Assembly: GCA_016789305.1 (NCBI GenBank)
Contig: JAEURJ010000002.1
Coordinates: 186,001-250,000 of the forward strand
From: Anaerolineales bacterium
GTDB lineage: Bacteria; Chloroflexota; Anaerolineae; Anaerolineales; Villigracilaceae
Reading direction: 5' to 3'
DNA length: 64,000 nucleotides
Positions 11,461 to 20,738 of the stretch are shown in pieces. The translations under genes and the position numbers were made by a program. The first letter of the stretch is position 1. Each line of letters begins with the position of its first letter. The notes beneath the pieces were generated by a model. The model ran no database searches and had not been told where the DNA came from. It saw only the letters and a program-made list of their open reading frames with translations.

Positions 11461-11494
11461 AGAAGCGGCACTGCTCGTCAGTGTCGCTTCTTTT
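11461..11494 (+). terminator. Rho-independent terminator after the giant surface gene
   Basis: A 13-nt arm AGAAGCGGCACTG (11461-11473) pairs with CAGTGTCGCTTCT (11479-11491; one G-T pair) across a 5-nt loop and is followed by a short T run. Confidence 0.85.
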
Positions 11495-11508
11495 CGTTAA
11501 GTCTGGCG

Positions 11509-11514
11509 TATAAT
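11509..11514 (+). promoter_or_regulatory. -10 box (TATAAT) of the TIR gene, leaderless geometry
   Basis: A perfect TATAAT ends 6 nt before the ATG at 11521, leaving no room for a ribosome binding site. Transcription would start at or next to the start codon. No good -35 hexamer is visible. Confidence 0.65.
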
Positions 11515-11520
11515 TCGAAC

Positions 11521-11964
11521 ATGCCATCCAAATTGTTAAAGATTTTTCTCTGTCATTCCTCCGGTGATAAACCTCAGGTCAGAGCGCTTCACGATGTCTT
11601 GTTGAAAATTGGAGCCGCGCCCTGGCTGGATGCGGAACAATTGCTGCCCGGGCAGGATTGGAATTTGGAGATCCAAAAGGCCCTGGATGCTTCGGATGTG
11701 ATCCTGCTTTGTCTTTCAAAGAAATCAGTGGACAAGGAAGGGTACGTCCAAAAGGAAATCCGTGTCGCTCTTGACCGCGCGCTGGAGATGCCGGAGGGAC
11801 GCATTTTCCTCATTCCGGCACGTTTGGAGGAATGCGAACTGCCCCACCGCTTGAAATCCTATCAATGGGTGGATTTGTTTTCCGAAGGCGGCATGGAGAA
11901 ATTGATCAAGAGTTTGAACCTGCGCGCAAAGCAGGTGGGTGCCAAAACACTTCTTGTAAAATAA
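11521..11964 (+). CDS. Stand-alone TIR-domain protein
   Basis: The 147-residue product is almost entirely one TIR domain: it opens with KIFLCHSSGDK (strand A and box 1), continues with WLDAEQLLPGQDW and the ILLCLSKKS strand, and has YVQKEIRVAL, where the Glu aligns with the catalytic Glu of NAD-cleaving TIR domains. Bacterial TIR proteins of this TIR_2 type either cleave NAD(P) or act as interaction modules, often fused to other domains; here no partner domain is fused and no defence gene is adjacent. Expression is probably leaderless, since a TATAAT lies 6 nt upstream of the ATG. The gene converges on an aminotransferase with a shared bidirectional terminator. The fold is clear; enzymatic activity and biological role are inferred only. 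Confidence 0.85.
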   Translation: MPSKLLKIFLCHSSGDKPQVRALHDVLLKIGAAPWLDAEQLLPGQDWNLEIQKALDASDVILLCLSKKSVDKEGYVQKEIRVALDRALEMPEGRIFLIPARLEECELPHRLKSYQWVDLFSEGGMEKLIKSLNLRAKQVGAKTLLVK

Positions 11965-11993
11965 AAAGTCCCCGATTTTATCGGGGACTTTTT
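11963..11993. terminator. Bidirectional terminator between TIR gene and aminotransferase
   Basis: A perfect 13-bp stem, AAAAAGTCCCCGA (11963-11975) with TCGGGGACTTTTT (11981-11993), and a 5-nt loop. The A/T-rich ends give a U run on both strands. It touches the stop codons of the two convergent genes. Confidence 0.9.
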
Positions 11994-11994
11994 A

Positions 11995-13317
11995 TTACAT
12001 CATTTCTTTTTCAGCCACGCTCACTGCGTCTTCGAACATTCGCAATCCTTCGTCGACTTCGGATTTTGAAATGCTCAGCGGAGGGGCAATGCGGATCACG
12101 CTTTTCCCGCAGGAAAGAGTTAGAAGGCCGCGTTCATAATTGAGATCCACGATGCGGTCAGTGAGTTCCTTCGCAGGTTCCTTTGTTTCGCGATTCGTCA
12201 CAAACTCCACGCCGATCATCAATCCTTTTCCGCGCACTTCGCCGATGGATGGATGGCGCGTCTGGATTTCCGCAAGCGCATCCAGTGTATATTGACCGAC
12301 TTCCGCAGCGTTCTTGAGATATTGCTTTTCGATCAGGTCAATGGTTGCCAGTGAAGCCGCGCACGAAATCGGATTGCCTCCGTACGTATTGCCGTGTGTG
12401 CCGATCTCCCAGTCCATTACGGATTTTCGCGCGATGCACGCGCCAAGCGGCATGCCCGAAGCAATGCCTTTTGCCGAAGTGATCATATCCGGCTCGACGC
12501 CGAAATGTTCGATGGCCCACCATTTGCCGGTGCGTCCCATCCCGGATTGCACTTCATCAAGGATCATCAAGATTCCGTGCTTGTCGCACAACTTGCGCAG
12601 TGCGGGATAAAACCCATCCGGGGGGACGAGATAACCGCCCTCACCTTGAATGGTCTCTACCAAAACGGCTGCCACTTCATCTGCCGGTAAAATCTGGCCG
12701 AGAATTTCCTCTTCGATATAACGCACTGTTGCTTCGCCGTAATCTTCTCCTTTGCGCCGCTCAAGTACCGGGCGATATGGATTGGGGAAGGGGGCGTGGG
12801 TTACGCCGTTCATGAGTGGATAGAAACCGCCGTGATATTTTGCCTTGCTTGCTGTGAATGTCACTGCACCCATGGTGCGTCCATGAAATGCGCCGGTAAA
12901 ACCGATAAAGTTTGTTCGGCCGGTGTGATAGCGCGCCAATTTGATCGCCGTTTCAACGGCTTCTGTGCCGGAGTTGGTCATAAACGAAAGCGCATCTTCT
13001 TCAAATGGTGCGATTTCACTTAATTTTTCGCCGAGTCGAATCCAATTCTCGTGATAAAAGTCCGATGAGATATGAATGAATTTCTCGGCTTGTTCCTGAA
13101 TAGCCTTCACGACTTGTGGATGGGAATGGCCGGTCGAAACCACGGCAATTCCTCCCATGAAATCGAGAAAACGATTCCCGTCCACATCCCATACTTCCGT
13201 ACCTTTGCCGTGATCCATCGCAAACGGATAGCCGCGCGGATACGACGGCGAGATCACTTTGCGATCACGCTCGATCAATGCCTTGGCCTTCGGGCCGGGC
13301 AGATTCAACTTGTTCAT
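11995..13317 (-). CDS. Class III PLP aminotransferase (GabT/acetylornithine aminotransferase family)
   Basis: The 440-residue product is a full-length fold-type I, class III aminotransferase. Visible hallmarks are NSGTEAVETAIKLAR (PLP phosphate loop, about 115-129), GAFHGRT (143-148), ETIQGEGG (about 221-228), the LDEVQSGMGRTG motif with the PLP-binding Asp (about 253) and SAKGIASG with the Schiff-base Lys283. Family members transfer amino groups from 4-aminobutyrate, ornithine or acetylornithine, and some archaeal relatives of this length are amino-acid racemases, so the substrate cannot be fixed from sequence. The start has an AAGGAG 5 nt upstream; this site overlaps the stop codon of a small upstream ORF. 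The gene lies downstream of an ROK kinase on the same strand and is probably cotranscribed with it. Confidence 0.88.
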   Translation of the reverse strand: MNKLNLPGPKAKALIERDRKVISPSYPRGYPFAMDHGKGTEVWDVDGNRFLDFMGGIAVVSTGHSHPQVVKAIQEQAEKFIHISSDFYHENWIRLGEKLSEIAPFEEDALSFMTNSGTEAVETAIKLARYHTGRTNFIGFTGAFHGRTMGAVTFTASKAKYHGGFYPLMNGVTHAPFPNPYRPVLERRKGEDYGEATVRYIEEEILGQILPADEVAAVLVETIQGEGGYLVPPDGFYPALRKLCDKHGILMILDEVQSGMGRTGKWWAIEHFGVEPDMITSAKGIASGMPLGACIARKSVMDWEIGTHGNTYGGNPISCAASLATIDLIEKQYLKNAAEVGQYTLDALAEIQTRHPSIGEVRGKGLMIGVEFVTNRETKEPAKELTDRIVDLNYERGLLTLSCGKSVIRIAPPLSISKSEVDEGLRMFEDAVSVAEKEMM

Positions 13318-13328
13318 TCTTGCTCCTT

Positions 13329-13466
13329 CTATTTGGCTTTGAAAAACGTTTCGCCAAGTCCAATATCATTGGACACAGCGCGGCTCAAATCAAGCCGGAA
13401 GTTGCTTCCGTCCGATCGGCATTTTTCAAATCCATATCCGCTGTCCACCACTTTGTTGCCACCCAT
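13329..13466 (-). CDS. Possible 45-residue small protein between ROK kinase and aminotransferase
   Basis: An ATG at 13466 opens a 45-codon frame (MGGNKVVDSGYGFEK to LGETFFKAK) that ends at 13329 inside the ribosome binding site of the aminotransferase, so translation could be coupled. It lies 24 nt after the ROK kinase stop. No clear Shine-Dalgarno precedes it, and I recognise no family. It may be a real small protein or an untranslated spacer; the exact fit between two same-strand genes is the main support. Confidence 0.3.
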   Translation of the reverse strand: MGGNKVVDSGYGFEKCRSDGSNFRLDLSRAVSNDIGLGETFFKAK

Positions 13467-13490
13467 TTGGGCAGCGAAAATACTTTCTTG

Positions 13491-14435
13491 CTAGCCATTT
13501 TGCGAACTCATCATGCGTGCCAGTGCCAGAGCGCCGAGCAGGCCGGCATCATCGCCTAACGTGGCAGTGGTAAAACTCAAGCCTTCAAGATAGCGCGGAT
13601 GAAAAACGCGCTTCCTTAAACTGGCTTGGAAAGGCTCAAACAACAGATCCCCAACCTGTGAAACACCCCCGCCAAAAATAATGATCGATGGATCGAATGC
13701 ATGAAGGAACGACGCGATACCGATGCCGAGATATTCGCCTGCACGTTGATAAGCTTTGATCGCCAATGCATCGCCGCTTTTTGCCGCTTCTGATATATCC
13801 CGTGGATTAAGGGCTTCGCCTCGCTTCAAACTGGACTTTGTACCTGCTTCCAATTCTCCAAGCACATATTTCACAATGGCAGGCCCGGAAGAATATGATT
13901 CCAGATGACCGGCGTGCCCGCACGAACAAGGCGGACCGTTCGGGTCAATGATGCTGTGACCTAATTCTGCCGCGAGGCCGTGATACCCTTGTAACAAGCG
14001 GTCTGCAATGATCACACCGCCGCCAATTCCGGTGCTGACTGTGATGTAAAGCACATCATGATGACCTTTGCCTGCACCGAAACGATATTCGGCGAGGCCG
14101 GCAAGGTTGGCATCGTTATCAAGGTAGGCTTTTACTCCAAAGTGCTTTTCAACGTTGGGCGCAAGGGGAAAATTATGCCATTCCGGGTTGTTGGGCGGGG
14201 CAAGCAGGTAGCCAGTGTGTGGGTCCAATGGTCCGGGAGAACCCAGGCCAATGGCTTCCACGGGCTGATCTTTGGGCCAAACCTCCTCAATTACTTGAAT
14301 AAGGCGGTCAAAACCACCCGGTTCTGATGCAAGCGTGGCGATCTTTTTTTGCTTGATCGGTTCCAGCCTGTCCGGGGCATAAGAAGCGGCTCGCATTTGC
14401 GTGCCGCCGATGTCAACTGCGATGAAGGTACCCAT
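13491..14435 (-). CDS. ROK-family sugar kinase, probably glucokinase
   Basis: The 314-residue product starts MGTFIAVDIGGTQMR, the DIGGT phosphate-1 motif of ROK/hexokinase-fold kinases. LDNDANLAGLAEY carries the catalytic Asp, followed by ISTGIGGGVI and the ROK signature CSCGHAGHLESYSSG. The usual zinc cluster is CxCGxxGCxE; here the third Cys is replaced by His, which can still ligand zinc. The C-terminus has IIFGGGVSQ and GDDAGLLGA. I chose the ATG at 14435 over an upstream one because a TATAAT lies only 10 nt before it and because ROK proteins begin at this motif. The likely reaction is ATP-dependent glucose phosphorylation in the cytosol, feeding the glycolytic genes nearby. The exact sugar is inferred. 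Confidence 0.85.
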   Translation of the reverse strand: MGTFIAVDIGGTQMRAASYAPDRLEPIKQKKIATLASEPGGFDRLIQVIEEVWPKDQPVEAIGLGSPGPLDPHTGYLLAPPNNPEWHNFPLAPNVEKHFGVKAYLDNDANLAGLAEYRFGAGKGHHDVLYITVSTGIGGGVIIADRLLQGYHGLAAELGHSIIDPNGPPCSCGHAGHLESYSSGPAIVKYVLGELEAGTKSSLKRGEALNPRDISEAAKSGDALAIKAYQRAGEYLGIGIASFLHAFDPSIIIFGGGVSQVGDLLFEPFQASLRKRVFHPRYLEGLSFTTATLGDDAGLLGALALARMMSSQNG

Positions 14436-14445
14436 AGTAGGCCAC

Positions 14446-14451
14446 ATTATA
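14446..14451 (-). promoter_or_regulatory. -10 box (TATAAT) of the ROK kinase gene
   Basis: A perfect TATAAT on the minus strand, 10 nt before the chosen ATG at 14435. It predicts a near-leaderless transcript and supports the shorter start. Confidence 0.6.
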
Positions 14452-14576
14452 CCGTAAGGCTTTTGGGCGGAGCATTTAAGGCTTGGAAGGAGGGGAATGC
14501 CCATGTCCGTGAAGCAGGCACGAGCGCCGTTTGATGCGTTTTAGTCCCCTCGATTGACTCATCCTTTAATATCAGA

Positions 14577-14582
14577 TATTAT
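14577..14582 (+). promoter_or_regulatory. -10-like box (TATTAT) of the YvcK-type gene, leaderless geometry
   Basis: TATTAT ends 6 nt before the ATG at 14589, the same spacing as for the TIR gene. No Shine-Dalgarno precedes the ATG. Confidence 0.5.
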
Positions 14583-14588
14583 CTTTTT

Positions 14589-15899
14589 ATGTGGCGTAGA
14601 ATGAAATCCGCTTTTCGTGAAATTTCCCGTTGGGTTCGCCCCGGATTGGGGCTCAAACGATGGTTTGTGTTTGTCATGCTTGGCATTACGTTGATCGGCC
14701 TGGGTATTGCGGTGATCCTCATCGACATCTATCGGACAGACACCAATGATCCCCTGCTTCTCACGTTGCTTGCTTATGGCTCCTTGCGATTTTTGCCGCG
14801 CGTGATCCGGGCAATTATTTTTGGCGGGTTGGGAATTGGCCTGGTTGTATATGGGATCGTGAATTTGAATCGATCTCTTCTGGCCCCGTTCCTGCGCCCG
14901 GGCAGCAATGTTGTGGACCAACTTCGCGATTTTCGTAAAAAGGAACGCGGTCCGCGGATCGTTGCCATCGGCGGCGGGCATGGGCTTTCCACCTTGTTAC
15001 GCGGCCTCAAGGCTCATACTTCCAATCTAACTGCCGTGGTGACCGTGGCGGATGACGGTGGTTCTTCCGGGCGTCTGCGGGAAAGTTTTGGGATTTTGCC
15101 TCCAGGGGATATTCGCAACTGCCTTGCGGCCCTTTCAAACGACGAAGATCTACTTGCTCAATTATTTCAATATCGCTTTAGCGGTTCCTCTGATTTGGAC
15201 GGCCATTCGTTTGGGAATTTGTTTATCACTGCCTTATCAGACATCACCGGGAGTTTTGAATCTGCAGTGGTTGAATCAGGGCGTGTGCTATCGGTGAACG
15301 GGCAGGTTCTCCCTGCGACATTGCATAATGTAAAACTTGTGGCCAGTATGCAGCTGCCGCATTCGCTGAACGAAGTCCGTGTGGAAGGGGAGAGTAAAAT
15401 TCCGGAGATGGTCGGAAGAGTGCGCCGTGTGTGGCTCGAACCGGATGATGCGTCGGCATATCCGCCGGTGTTGCGTGAGATATTAACGGCTGATATCATC
15501 GTGGTGGGGCCGGGAAGTTTATATACCAGCCTGTTGCCCAATCTTTTGGTCAAGGATTTGCTTTCTGCCATGAATGTCAGCCGGGCGATCAAGATCTATG
15601 TGAGTAACATTGCCACTCAAACGGGTGAGACGGATTTTTATACTTGCTATGACCATGTCCGTGCCCTGGAAGGGCATGTGGGGGAGGATCTGTTCGATGT
15701 CATTTTGTGTAACGGGAATTATTCTGGCGATGTGGGCGGGAATTCCCAATGGGTGCGAGCCGATGACAAAACCCTTTCCGATTCGCGCACCCATGTTGCG
15801 GACCTTGTGGATGATGGACACCCCTGGCGGCATGACTCAGTGAAATTGGCACGGAAGATCATGGAGATTTACTCCGCGAAAACCGGCCCTTTGGGGTAA
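14589..15899 (+). CDS. YvcK/CofD-like gluconeogenesis factor with N-terminal membrane anchor
   Basis: The 436-residue protein begins with two hydrophobic segments (about 22-46 and 61-98). The remainder is a YvcK-type (CofD-like, UPF0052) domain: IVAIGGGHGLSTLLRGLK binds the nucleotide-sugar phosphate, and VTVADDGGSSGRLRE and LPPGDIRNCLAAL are family hallmarks, as is the later ADIIVVGPGSLYTSLLPNLL. In Firmicutes and Mycobacteria YvcK proteins bind UDP-GlcNAc and tune gluconeogenic growth and wall precursor supply. Most are soluble and about 320 residues; a membrane-anchored version is common in Chloroflexota as far as I recall. It is divergent from the ROK kinase gene and upstream of gapA. Domain assignment is firm, physiological role inferred. 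Confidence 0.88.
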   Translation: MWRRMKSAFREISRWVRPGLGLKRWFVFVMLGITLIGLGIAVILIDIYRTDTNDPLLLTLLAYGSLRFLPRVIRAIIFGGLGIGLVVYGIVNLNRSLLAPFLRPGSNVVDQLRDFRKKERGPRIVAIGGGHGLSTLLRGLKAHTSNLTAVVTVADDGGSSGRLRESFGILPPGDIRNCLAALSNDEDLLAQLFQYRFSGSSDLDGHSFGNLFITALSDITGSFESAVVESGRVLSVNGQVLPATLHNVKLVASMQLPHSLNEVRVEGESKIPEMVGRVRRVWLEPDDASAYPPVLREILTADIIVVGPGSLYTSLLPNLLVKDLLSAMNVSRAIKIYVSNIATQTGETDFYTCYDHVRALEGHVGEDLFDVILCNGNYSGDVGGNSQWVRADDKTLSDSRTHVADLVDDGHPWRHDSVKLARKIMEIYSAKTGPLG

Positions 15900-16005
15900 A
15901 ATAGTTGAAAATTCTAAGTAGTAAACGATTACATTTGTCTTAAAATTGGTTGACGTACGAAAATTCACAAATTTGGCTTAAAGAAGTAAAATTCAGTTTG
16001 TATGA

Positions 16006-17091
<1,086 letters not shown>

Positions 17092-17172
17092 AAGGTACAC
17101 CTAGTTAATAATAGACAGGTACACAAGTCAACACGACCTGTGTACCTGTTTTCATAAATGTTTGGAGTAACG

Positions 17173-18345
17173 ATGAACAAGAAAACCGTAAAAGATATTG
17201 ATCTGAAAAATAAACGCGTGTTGATGCGCGTCGATTTCAACGTGCCCATGGCCGACGGAAAAGTGACTGACGACAAGCGTATCAAAGCCGCGCTGCCGAC
17301 GATTAAATATGTTTTGGAGCAGGGCGCTTCCTTGATGTTGATGAGTCACCTCGGACGTCCCAAAGGCGGTTCGGACCCCGAGTTTAGCCTGCGTGCCGCT
17401 TCGGAAGTTTTATCCACGCTGTTGGAACGCCCCGTGCAGATGGCACCCGATTGTGTCGGTGCGGAGGTTGAAAAACTGGCAAAGGCTCTCAAGCCCGGCG
17501 ATGTGCTTATGCTCGAAAACACCCGCTTCCACGCTGGTGAAGAAAAGAATGATCTCGACCTTGCCAAGCAAATGGCTTCCCTTGGTGATGTGTATGTCAA
17601 CGATGCATTTGGCTCAGCGCATCGTGCACATTCTTCCACTGAAGGCATTGCCCGCTTTTTACCCGCGGTTTCCGGTTTTCTGATGGAACAGGAACTCGAA
17701 TATCTCGGTCGTGCTGTTGCGAATCCTGAACATCCTTATATTGCTATTCTCGGCGGTGCCAAGATCAGTGACAAGATTTTGGTTGTGGAAACTTTGCTCT
17801 CCAAGTGCGATAAGCTCATTATCGGTGGGGGAATGGCGAACACCTTCCTTTCCGCAAAAGGCTTGAACATGCAAGACAGCCTTGTCGAAGCAGACTCCAT
17901 CGAAACAGCCAAGAAACTGCTCGCGAAATTTGGCGATAAACTCGTTCTGCCAGTGGACGCAGTCATTGCCGATAAATTCGATGCCGCCGCCAACACCCAA
18001 ACTGTTGACGTGGATAAGATCCCCGCCGGTTGGCGTATGCTGGATGTTGGACCAAAAACCATCGAAGTTTATAAATCCACATTGGGTGATGCCAAGCTGA
18101 TCGTTTGGAATGGCCCCGTCGGCGTTTTTGAAATGCCGAAATTTGCCGAAGGGACATTTGCCCTGGCGCACATTCTCGCCGAATCGAAGGCGATCACAGT
18201 CATCGGTGGTGGTGACTCGGCGAGTGCCGTCAAGAAGGCTGGCGTTGCCAAACAGATGACCCATGTTTCCACGGGCGGCGGTGCATCCCTGGAATTCCTT
18301 GAAGGCAAAGAACTCCCCGGCGTTGCAGCTTTGCTAAATAAATAA
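17173..18345 (+). CDS. pgk: Phosphoglycerate kinase
   Basis: The 390-residue product matches the usual bacterial length. RVDFNVPM is the N-terminal signature, SHLGRPKGG and [12 protein letters not shown] line the 3-phosphoglycerate site, [11 protein letters not shown] and [13 protein letters not shown] form the nucleotide domain. It transfers phosphate from 1,3-bisphosphoglycerate to ADP. I prefer the ATG at 17173 to the one at 17158 because a GGAG (17164-17167) is spaced correctly for it and the protein then begins [11 protein letters not shown] strong terminator follows the gene and closes the gapA-pgk unit. Confidence 0.96.
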   Translation: MNKKTVKDIDLKNKRVLMRVDFNVPMADGKVTDDKRIKAALPTIKYVLEQGASLMLMSHLGRPKGGSDPEFSLRAASEVLSTLLERPVQMAPDCVGAEVEKLAKALKPGDVLMLENTRFHAGEEKNDLDLAKQMASLGDVYVNDAFGSAHRAHSSTEGIARFLPAVSGFLMEQELEYLGRAVANPEHPYIAILGGAKISDKILVVETLLSKCDKLIIGGGMANTFLSAKGLNMQDSLVEADSIETAKKLLAKFGDKLVLPVDAVIADKFDAAANTQTVDVDKIPAGWRMLDVGPKTIEVYKSTLGDAKLIVWNGPVGVFEMPKFAEGTFALAHILAESKAITVIGGGDSASAVKKAGVAKQMTHVSTGGGASLEFLEGKELPGVAALLNK

Positions 18346-18366
18346 AAGGGATTGATCTTATGCTTA

Positions 18367-18398
18367 AAAAAGAAGCGGTAATATTTCCGCTTCTTTTT
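18367..18398 (+). terminator. Rho-independent terminator after pgk
   Basis: AAAAAGAAGCGG (18367-18378) pairs perfectly with CCGCTTCTTTTT (18387-18398) over an 8-nt loop, ending in a T run. The core resembles the terminator at 11461. Confidence 0.9.
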
Positions 18399-18503
18399 AA
18401 TTTAATAGCCACGATATACACAGGAACTTTCCATGCAATTATGTGTTGGAAACGATGATTGTATGGATTATTTTGTCAGCCCTGAACAAGAAAGGGAGTT
18501 CGT

Positions 18504-19142
18504 ATGGGAAATCATGTTCAAGATAGACGGCCGATTTCGGCACGTAGCAACCCGTTGTTTCAGCAAATGGCAGTATCTTTGGCCCGATATGGAGTTTCGC
18601 CAAATCTTATTTCTATTACCAGCATCCTATTTGCCGCATGTGCCGGGGTATGCCTGTTCTTAACCCGGGATTCCATTTCGAATCGTATTTTATGGAGTTT
18701 GTCTGCTGTATTTATCTTGCTGAGGTTGTTGGCCAACATGCTTGATGGTATGGTAGCGGTTGAATCAAACAAGACCTCTTCAATTGGGGATATTTTTAAT
18801 GAAGTGCCAGACCGTGTATCCGATGCAATTATTTTTGTCGGTGCTGGCTTTGCGGCCGGCAGCTCGATCCATTCCGGATACATTGCTGCCGTACTGTCAA
18901 TCTTGGTTGCATATATCCGCGCGCTGGGCAATCAAATGGGGGTAACGCAATTATTCGGCGGACCCATGGCGAAATCACACCGCATGTTTTTGTTGGCCGG
19001 AGTTTGCTTTTATCTGGCAATTGCGCCAAATTCTTTGAGAATTCCAGGCATATTAAGCTGGGGATTGTTGGTCATAATCCTGGGAAGTGCTTTGACGGTA
19101 ATACTGCGTTTACAGCGAATTGTAACTTCGGTGCGATCATGA
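18504..19142 (+). CDS. CDP-alcohol phosphatidyltransferase family membrane protein
   Basis: The 212-residue product has several hydrophobic helices and a CDP-alcohol phosphotransferase-like motif at about 74-103: NMLDGMVAVESNK followed by SIGDIFNEVPDRVSD. The canonical motif is DxxDGxxAR(x8)GxxxDxxxD; here the first and third Asp read as Asn and the Arg as Val, so metal binding must differ or the protein belongs to a divergent subfamily. The family joins a CDP-activated lipid or polyol to an alcohol in the membrane. An AAGGGAG lies before the ATG. Its stop overlaps the start of the cdsA gene (ATGA), which makes a CDP-diacylglycerol producer the translationally coupled partner and supports a role in phospholipid synthesis. 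Confidence 0.75.
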   Translation: MGNHVQDRRPISARSNPLFQQMAVSLARYGVSPNLISITSILFAACAGVCLFLTRDSISNRILWSLSAVFILLRLLANMLDGMVAVESNKTSSIGDIFNEVPDRVSDAIIFVGAGFAAGSSIHSGYIAAVLSILVAYIRALGNQMGVTQLFGGPMAKSHRMFLLAGVCFYLAIAPNSLRIPGILSWGLLVIILGSALTVILRLQRIVTSVRS

Positions 19143-20074
19143 TCATCAGTGAAATTTTTAGACTCTACCTGGGTTTAATAGGCGGATTGCTAACGGTCGT
19201 TGGTTTGATTTTGTTTGTTTTGAGCAAAGCCTTTCATAAAGATGTTTCCTCGATATGGAATATTTATCGGGGATGGCTCATCATGGTTCCAATATTTCTG
19301 ATATTTGTATTGCTGGGACGGGTGGTGTTTATCATAGGTGTGCTTGGACTTTCAATTTTTAGTTTTATTGAATTTTCCCAGGCAACCCAGCTAAACCGCA
19401 GCCGCTGGATCACATATATGGTTTATATTGGCATTATATCTGTCGCTGTCCTTGCCTTGATCCGTAATCCTCCCACTGGATTTTTCGGCGCATATGGCAT
19501 GTTTATGGCGCTGCCGGTTTATGTGATTGGTTTGATTGTGATCGTCCCAATACTGCAAAACCAGCATCAAGGTCAGCTGCAGGCCATTTCTTTGGGTGTC
19601 ATGGGGTTTATTTACTTTGGCTGGATGTTTGGCCACTTGAGTTTTTTAGTTGACTCTTCCTATGCGGATAATTATGTGTTGTTCATTGTATTTGCAGTTC
19701 AAATAGCAGATATTTCCGCCTATAATTTTGGTAAATTGTTTGGTCGGCACAAACTTCGCAGTAACATTAGCCCTAATAAAACTTTGGAGGGAGGAATTGG
19801 GGCATTGATTGTTTCTCTTTGTTTGCCATGGCTTTTCCGTGCCACTTTCCCGGAATTCGGTCCCTTGCAGTTGGTATTGACGGGTTTAATTGTTGGGGTT
19901 GGCAGTCAGTTGGGGGATTTGACGATCAGCCTGATTAAACGGGATATGGGAATTAAAGATATGGGCACTTTAATTCCAGGGCATGGCGGTGTTTTGGATC
20001 GGATAGACAGTTTAATTATCGCCGTACCCTTGTTCTTTCATATGACGCGTTACTTTGGCGCACTGTATCCATAG
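19139..20074 (+). CDS. cdsA: Phosphatidate cytidylyltransferase
   Basis: The 311-residue product is an integral membrane protein with about eight hydrophobic segments. The C-terminal third carries the CdsA hallmarks: SNISPNKTLEGGIGAL, then GSQLGDLTISLIKRDMGIKD and GTLIPGHGGVLDRIDS, with the conserved Asp residues that coordinate Mg. It converts phosphatidic acid and CTP to CDP-diacylglycerol. The ATG at 19139 overlaps the previous stop in an ATGA arrangement; a longer upstream frame overlaps the preceding gene out of frame and is not used. The next gene follows after 7 nt. The enzyme presumably supplies CDP-diacylglycerol to the phosphatidyltransferase encoded just before it. Confidence 0.9.
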   Translation: MIISEIFRLYLGLIGGLLTVVGLILFVLSKAFHKDVSSIWNIYRGWLIMVPIFLIFVLLGRVVFIIGVLGLSIFSFIEFSQATQLNRSRWITYMVYIGIISVAVLALIRNPPTGFFGAYGMFMALPVYVIGLIVIVPILQNQHQGQLQAISLGVMGFIYFGWMFGHLSFLVDSSYADNYVLFIVFAVQIADISAYNFGKLFGRHKLRSNISPNKTLEGGIGALIVSLCLPWLFRATFPEFGPLQLVLTGLIVGVGSQLGDLTISLIKRDMGIKDMGTLIPGHGGVLDRIDSLIIAVPLFFHMTRYFGALYP

Positions 20075-20081
20075 GGACTCT

Positions 20082-20621
20082 ATGATGGAAAATTTTATAT
20101 CTTTTGTTTGGGGCTTTGCCGAAGCAACTTTGTTCTTTTTTGTTCCCGATATTGGGTTAAGTGTGATTGCGCTGCAGGGCGCAAATAATGGGTTGGTTGC
20201 ATGTGTTTATGCTGTGGCTGGAGCCATGGTGGGCGGCGGGATTATGTATTACTGGGGTTCCAATCACATGGAAATGGTGACACAGGTCCTTGAAAAAATC
20301 CCGGCTATTCGACCAATGGATACCCAAAAAGTCAGGCACGATCTGGAAAAATATGGAATCAAAGCAATGCTTTGGGGTCCGCTGTTGGGCATTCCGTACA
20401 AAATTTATGCAAGCTATGCACATTTGGTAACTTCCGTCCTCATTTTCTTGTTGGTCAGTATTCCTGCCAGAATAGTTCGATTTATTATTGTTGTGCTTGT
20501 TGTTCCGTATGTTTTTAATGCATACTTTCCTGGGACTTCTCATAGCTGGCGTGTCCAGGTAGTTCTAGTCTTATGGGCAATTGTTTATGTATTTTATTTC
20601 TTTATAAAGCGAAAACGGTAG
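20082..20621 (+). CDS. VTT/DedA-like integral membrane protein
   Basis: The 179-residue product has about five hydrophobic segments. The segment GAMVGGGIMYYWG and the following WGPLLGIPYKIYA resemble the VTT (SNARE-associated/DedA/YqaA) fold, with a conserved Gly-Pro turn. DedA-family members recycle or flip polyprenyl or phospholipid carriers across the membrane. The start is one of two adjacent ATGs at 20082/20085 behind an AGGGA. It is the last gene of the phospholipid operon, which fits a role in moving lipid head groups or carriers, but the family call is by pattern and the substrate is unknown. Confidence 0.65.
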   Translation: MMENFISFVWGFAEATLFFFVPDIGLSVIALQGANNGLVACVYAVAGAMVGGGIMYYWGSNHMEMVTQVLEKIPAIRPMDTQKVRHDLEKYGIKAMLWGPLLGIPYKIYASYAHLVTSVLIFLLVSIPARIVRFIIVVLVVPYVFNAYFPGTSHSWRVQVVLVLWAIVYVFYFFIKRKR

Positions 20622-20662
20622 TCTTTTCCGTTTAATACTTTGAGACCCCTACTGGGACTTAA

Positions 20663-20700
20663 GGAGCAGAAAGTTTTGGAGCTTTCTGCTCCTTTCTTTT
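20663..20700 (+). terminator. Rho-independent terminator after the lipid operon
   Basis: GGAGCAGAAAG (20663-20673) pairs with CTTTCTGCTCC (20682-20692); a TTTCTTTT run follows. Confidence 0.85.
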
Positions 20701-20701
20701 G

Positions 20702-20707
20702 TATAAT
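20702..20707 (+). promoter_or_regulatory. -10 box (TATAAT) for the anchored protein at 20739
   Basis: TATAAT directly abuts the preceding terminator. The predicted leader is about 25 nt and contains AGGAGA (20726-20731). Confidence 0.55.
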
Positions 20708-20738
20708 GCGGCAATCAAATTATTCAGGAGAAAGCGTT

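Noticed and set aside
17659..18264. 201-codon minus-strand frame within pgk
   Set aside because: Antisense of a highly conserved gene; product resembles nothing.
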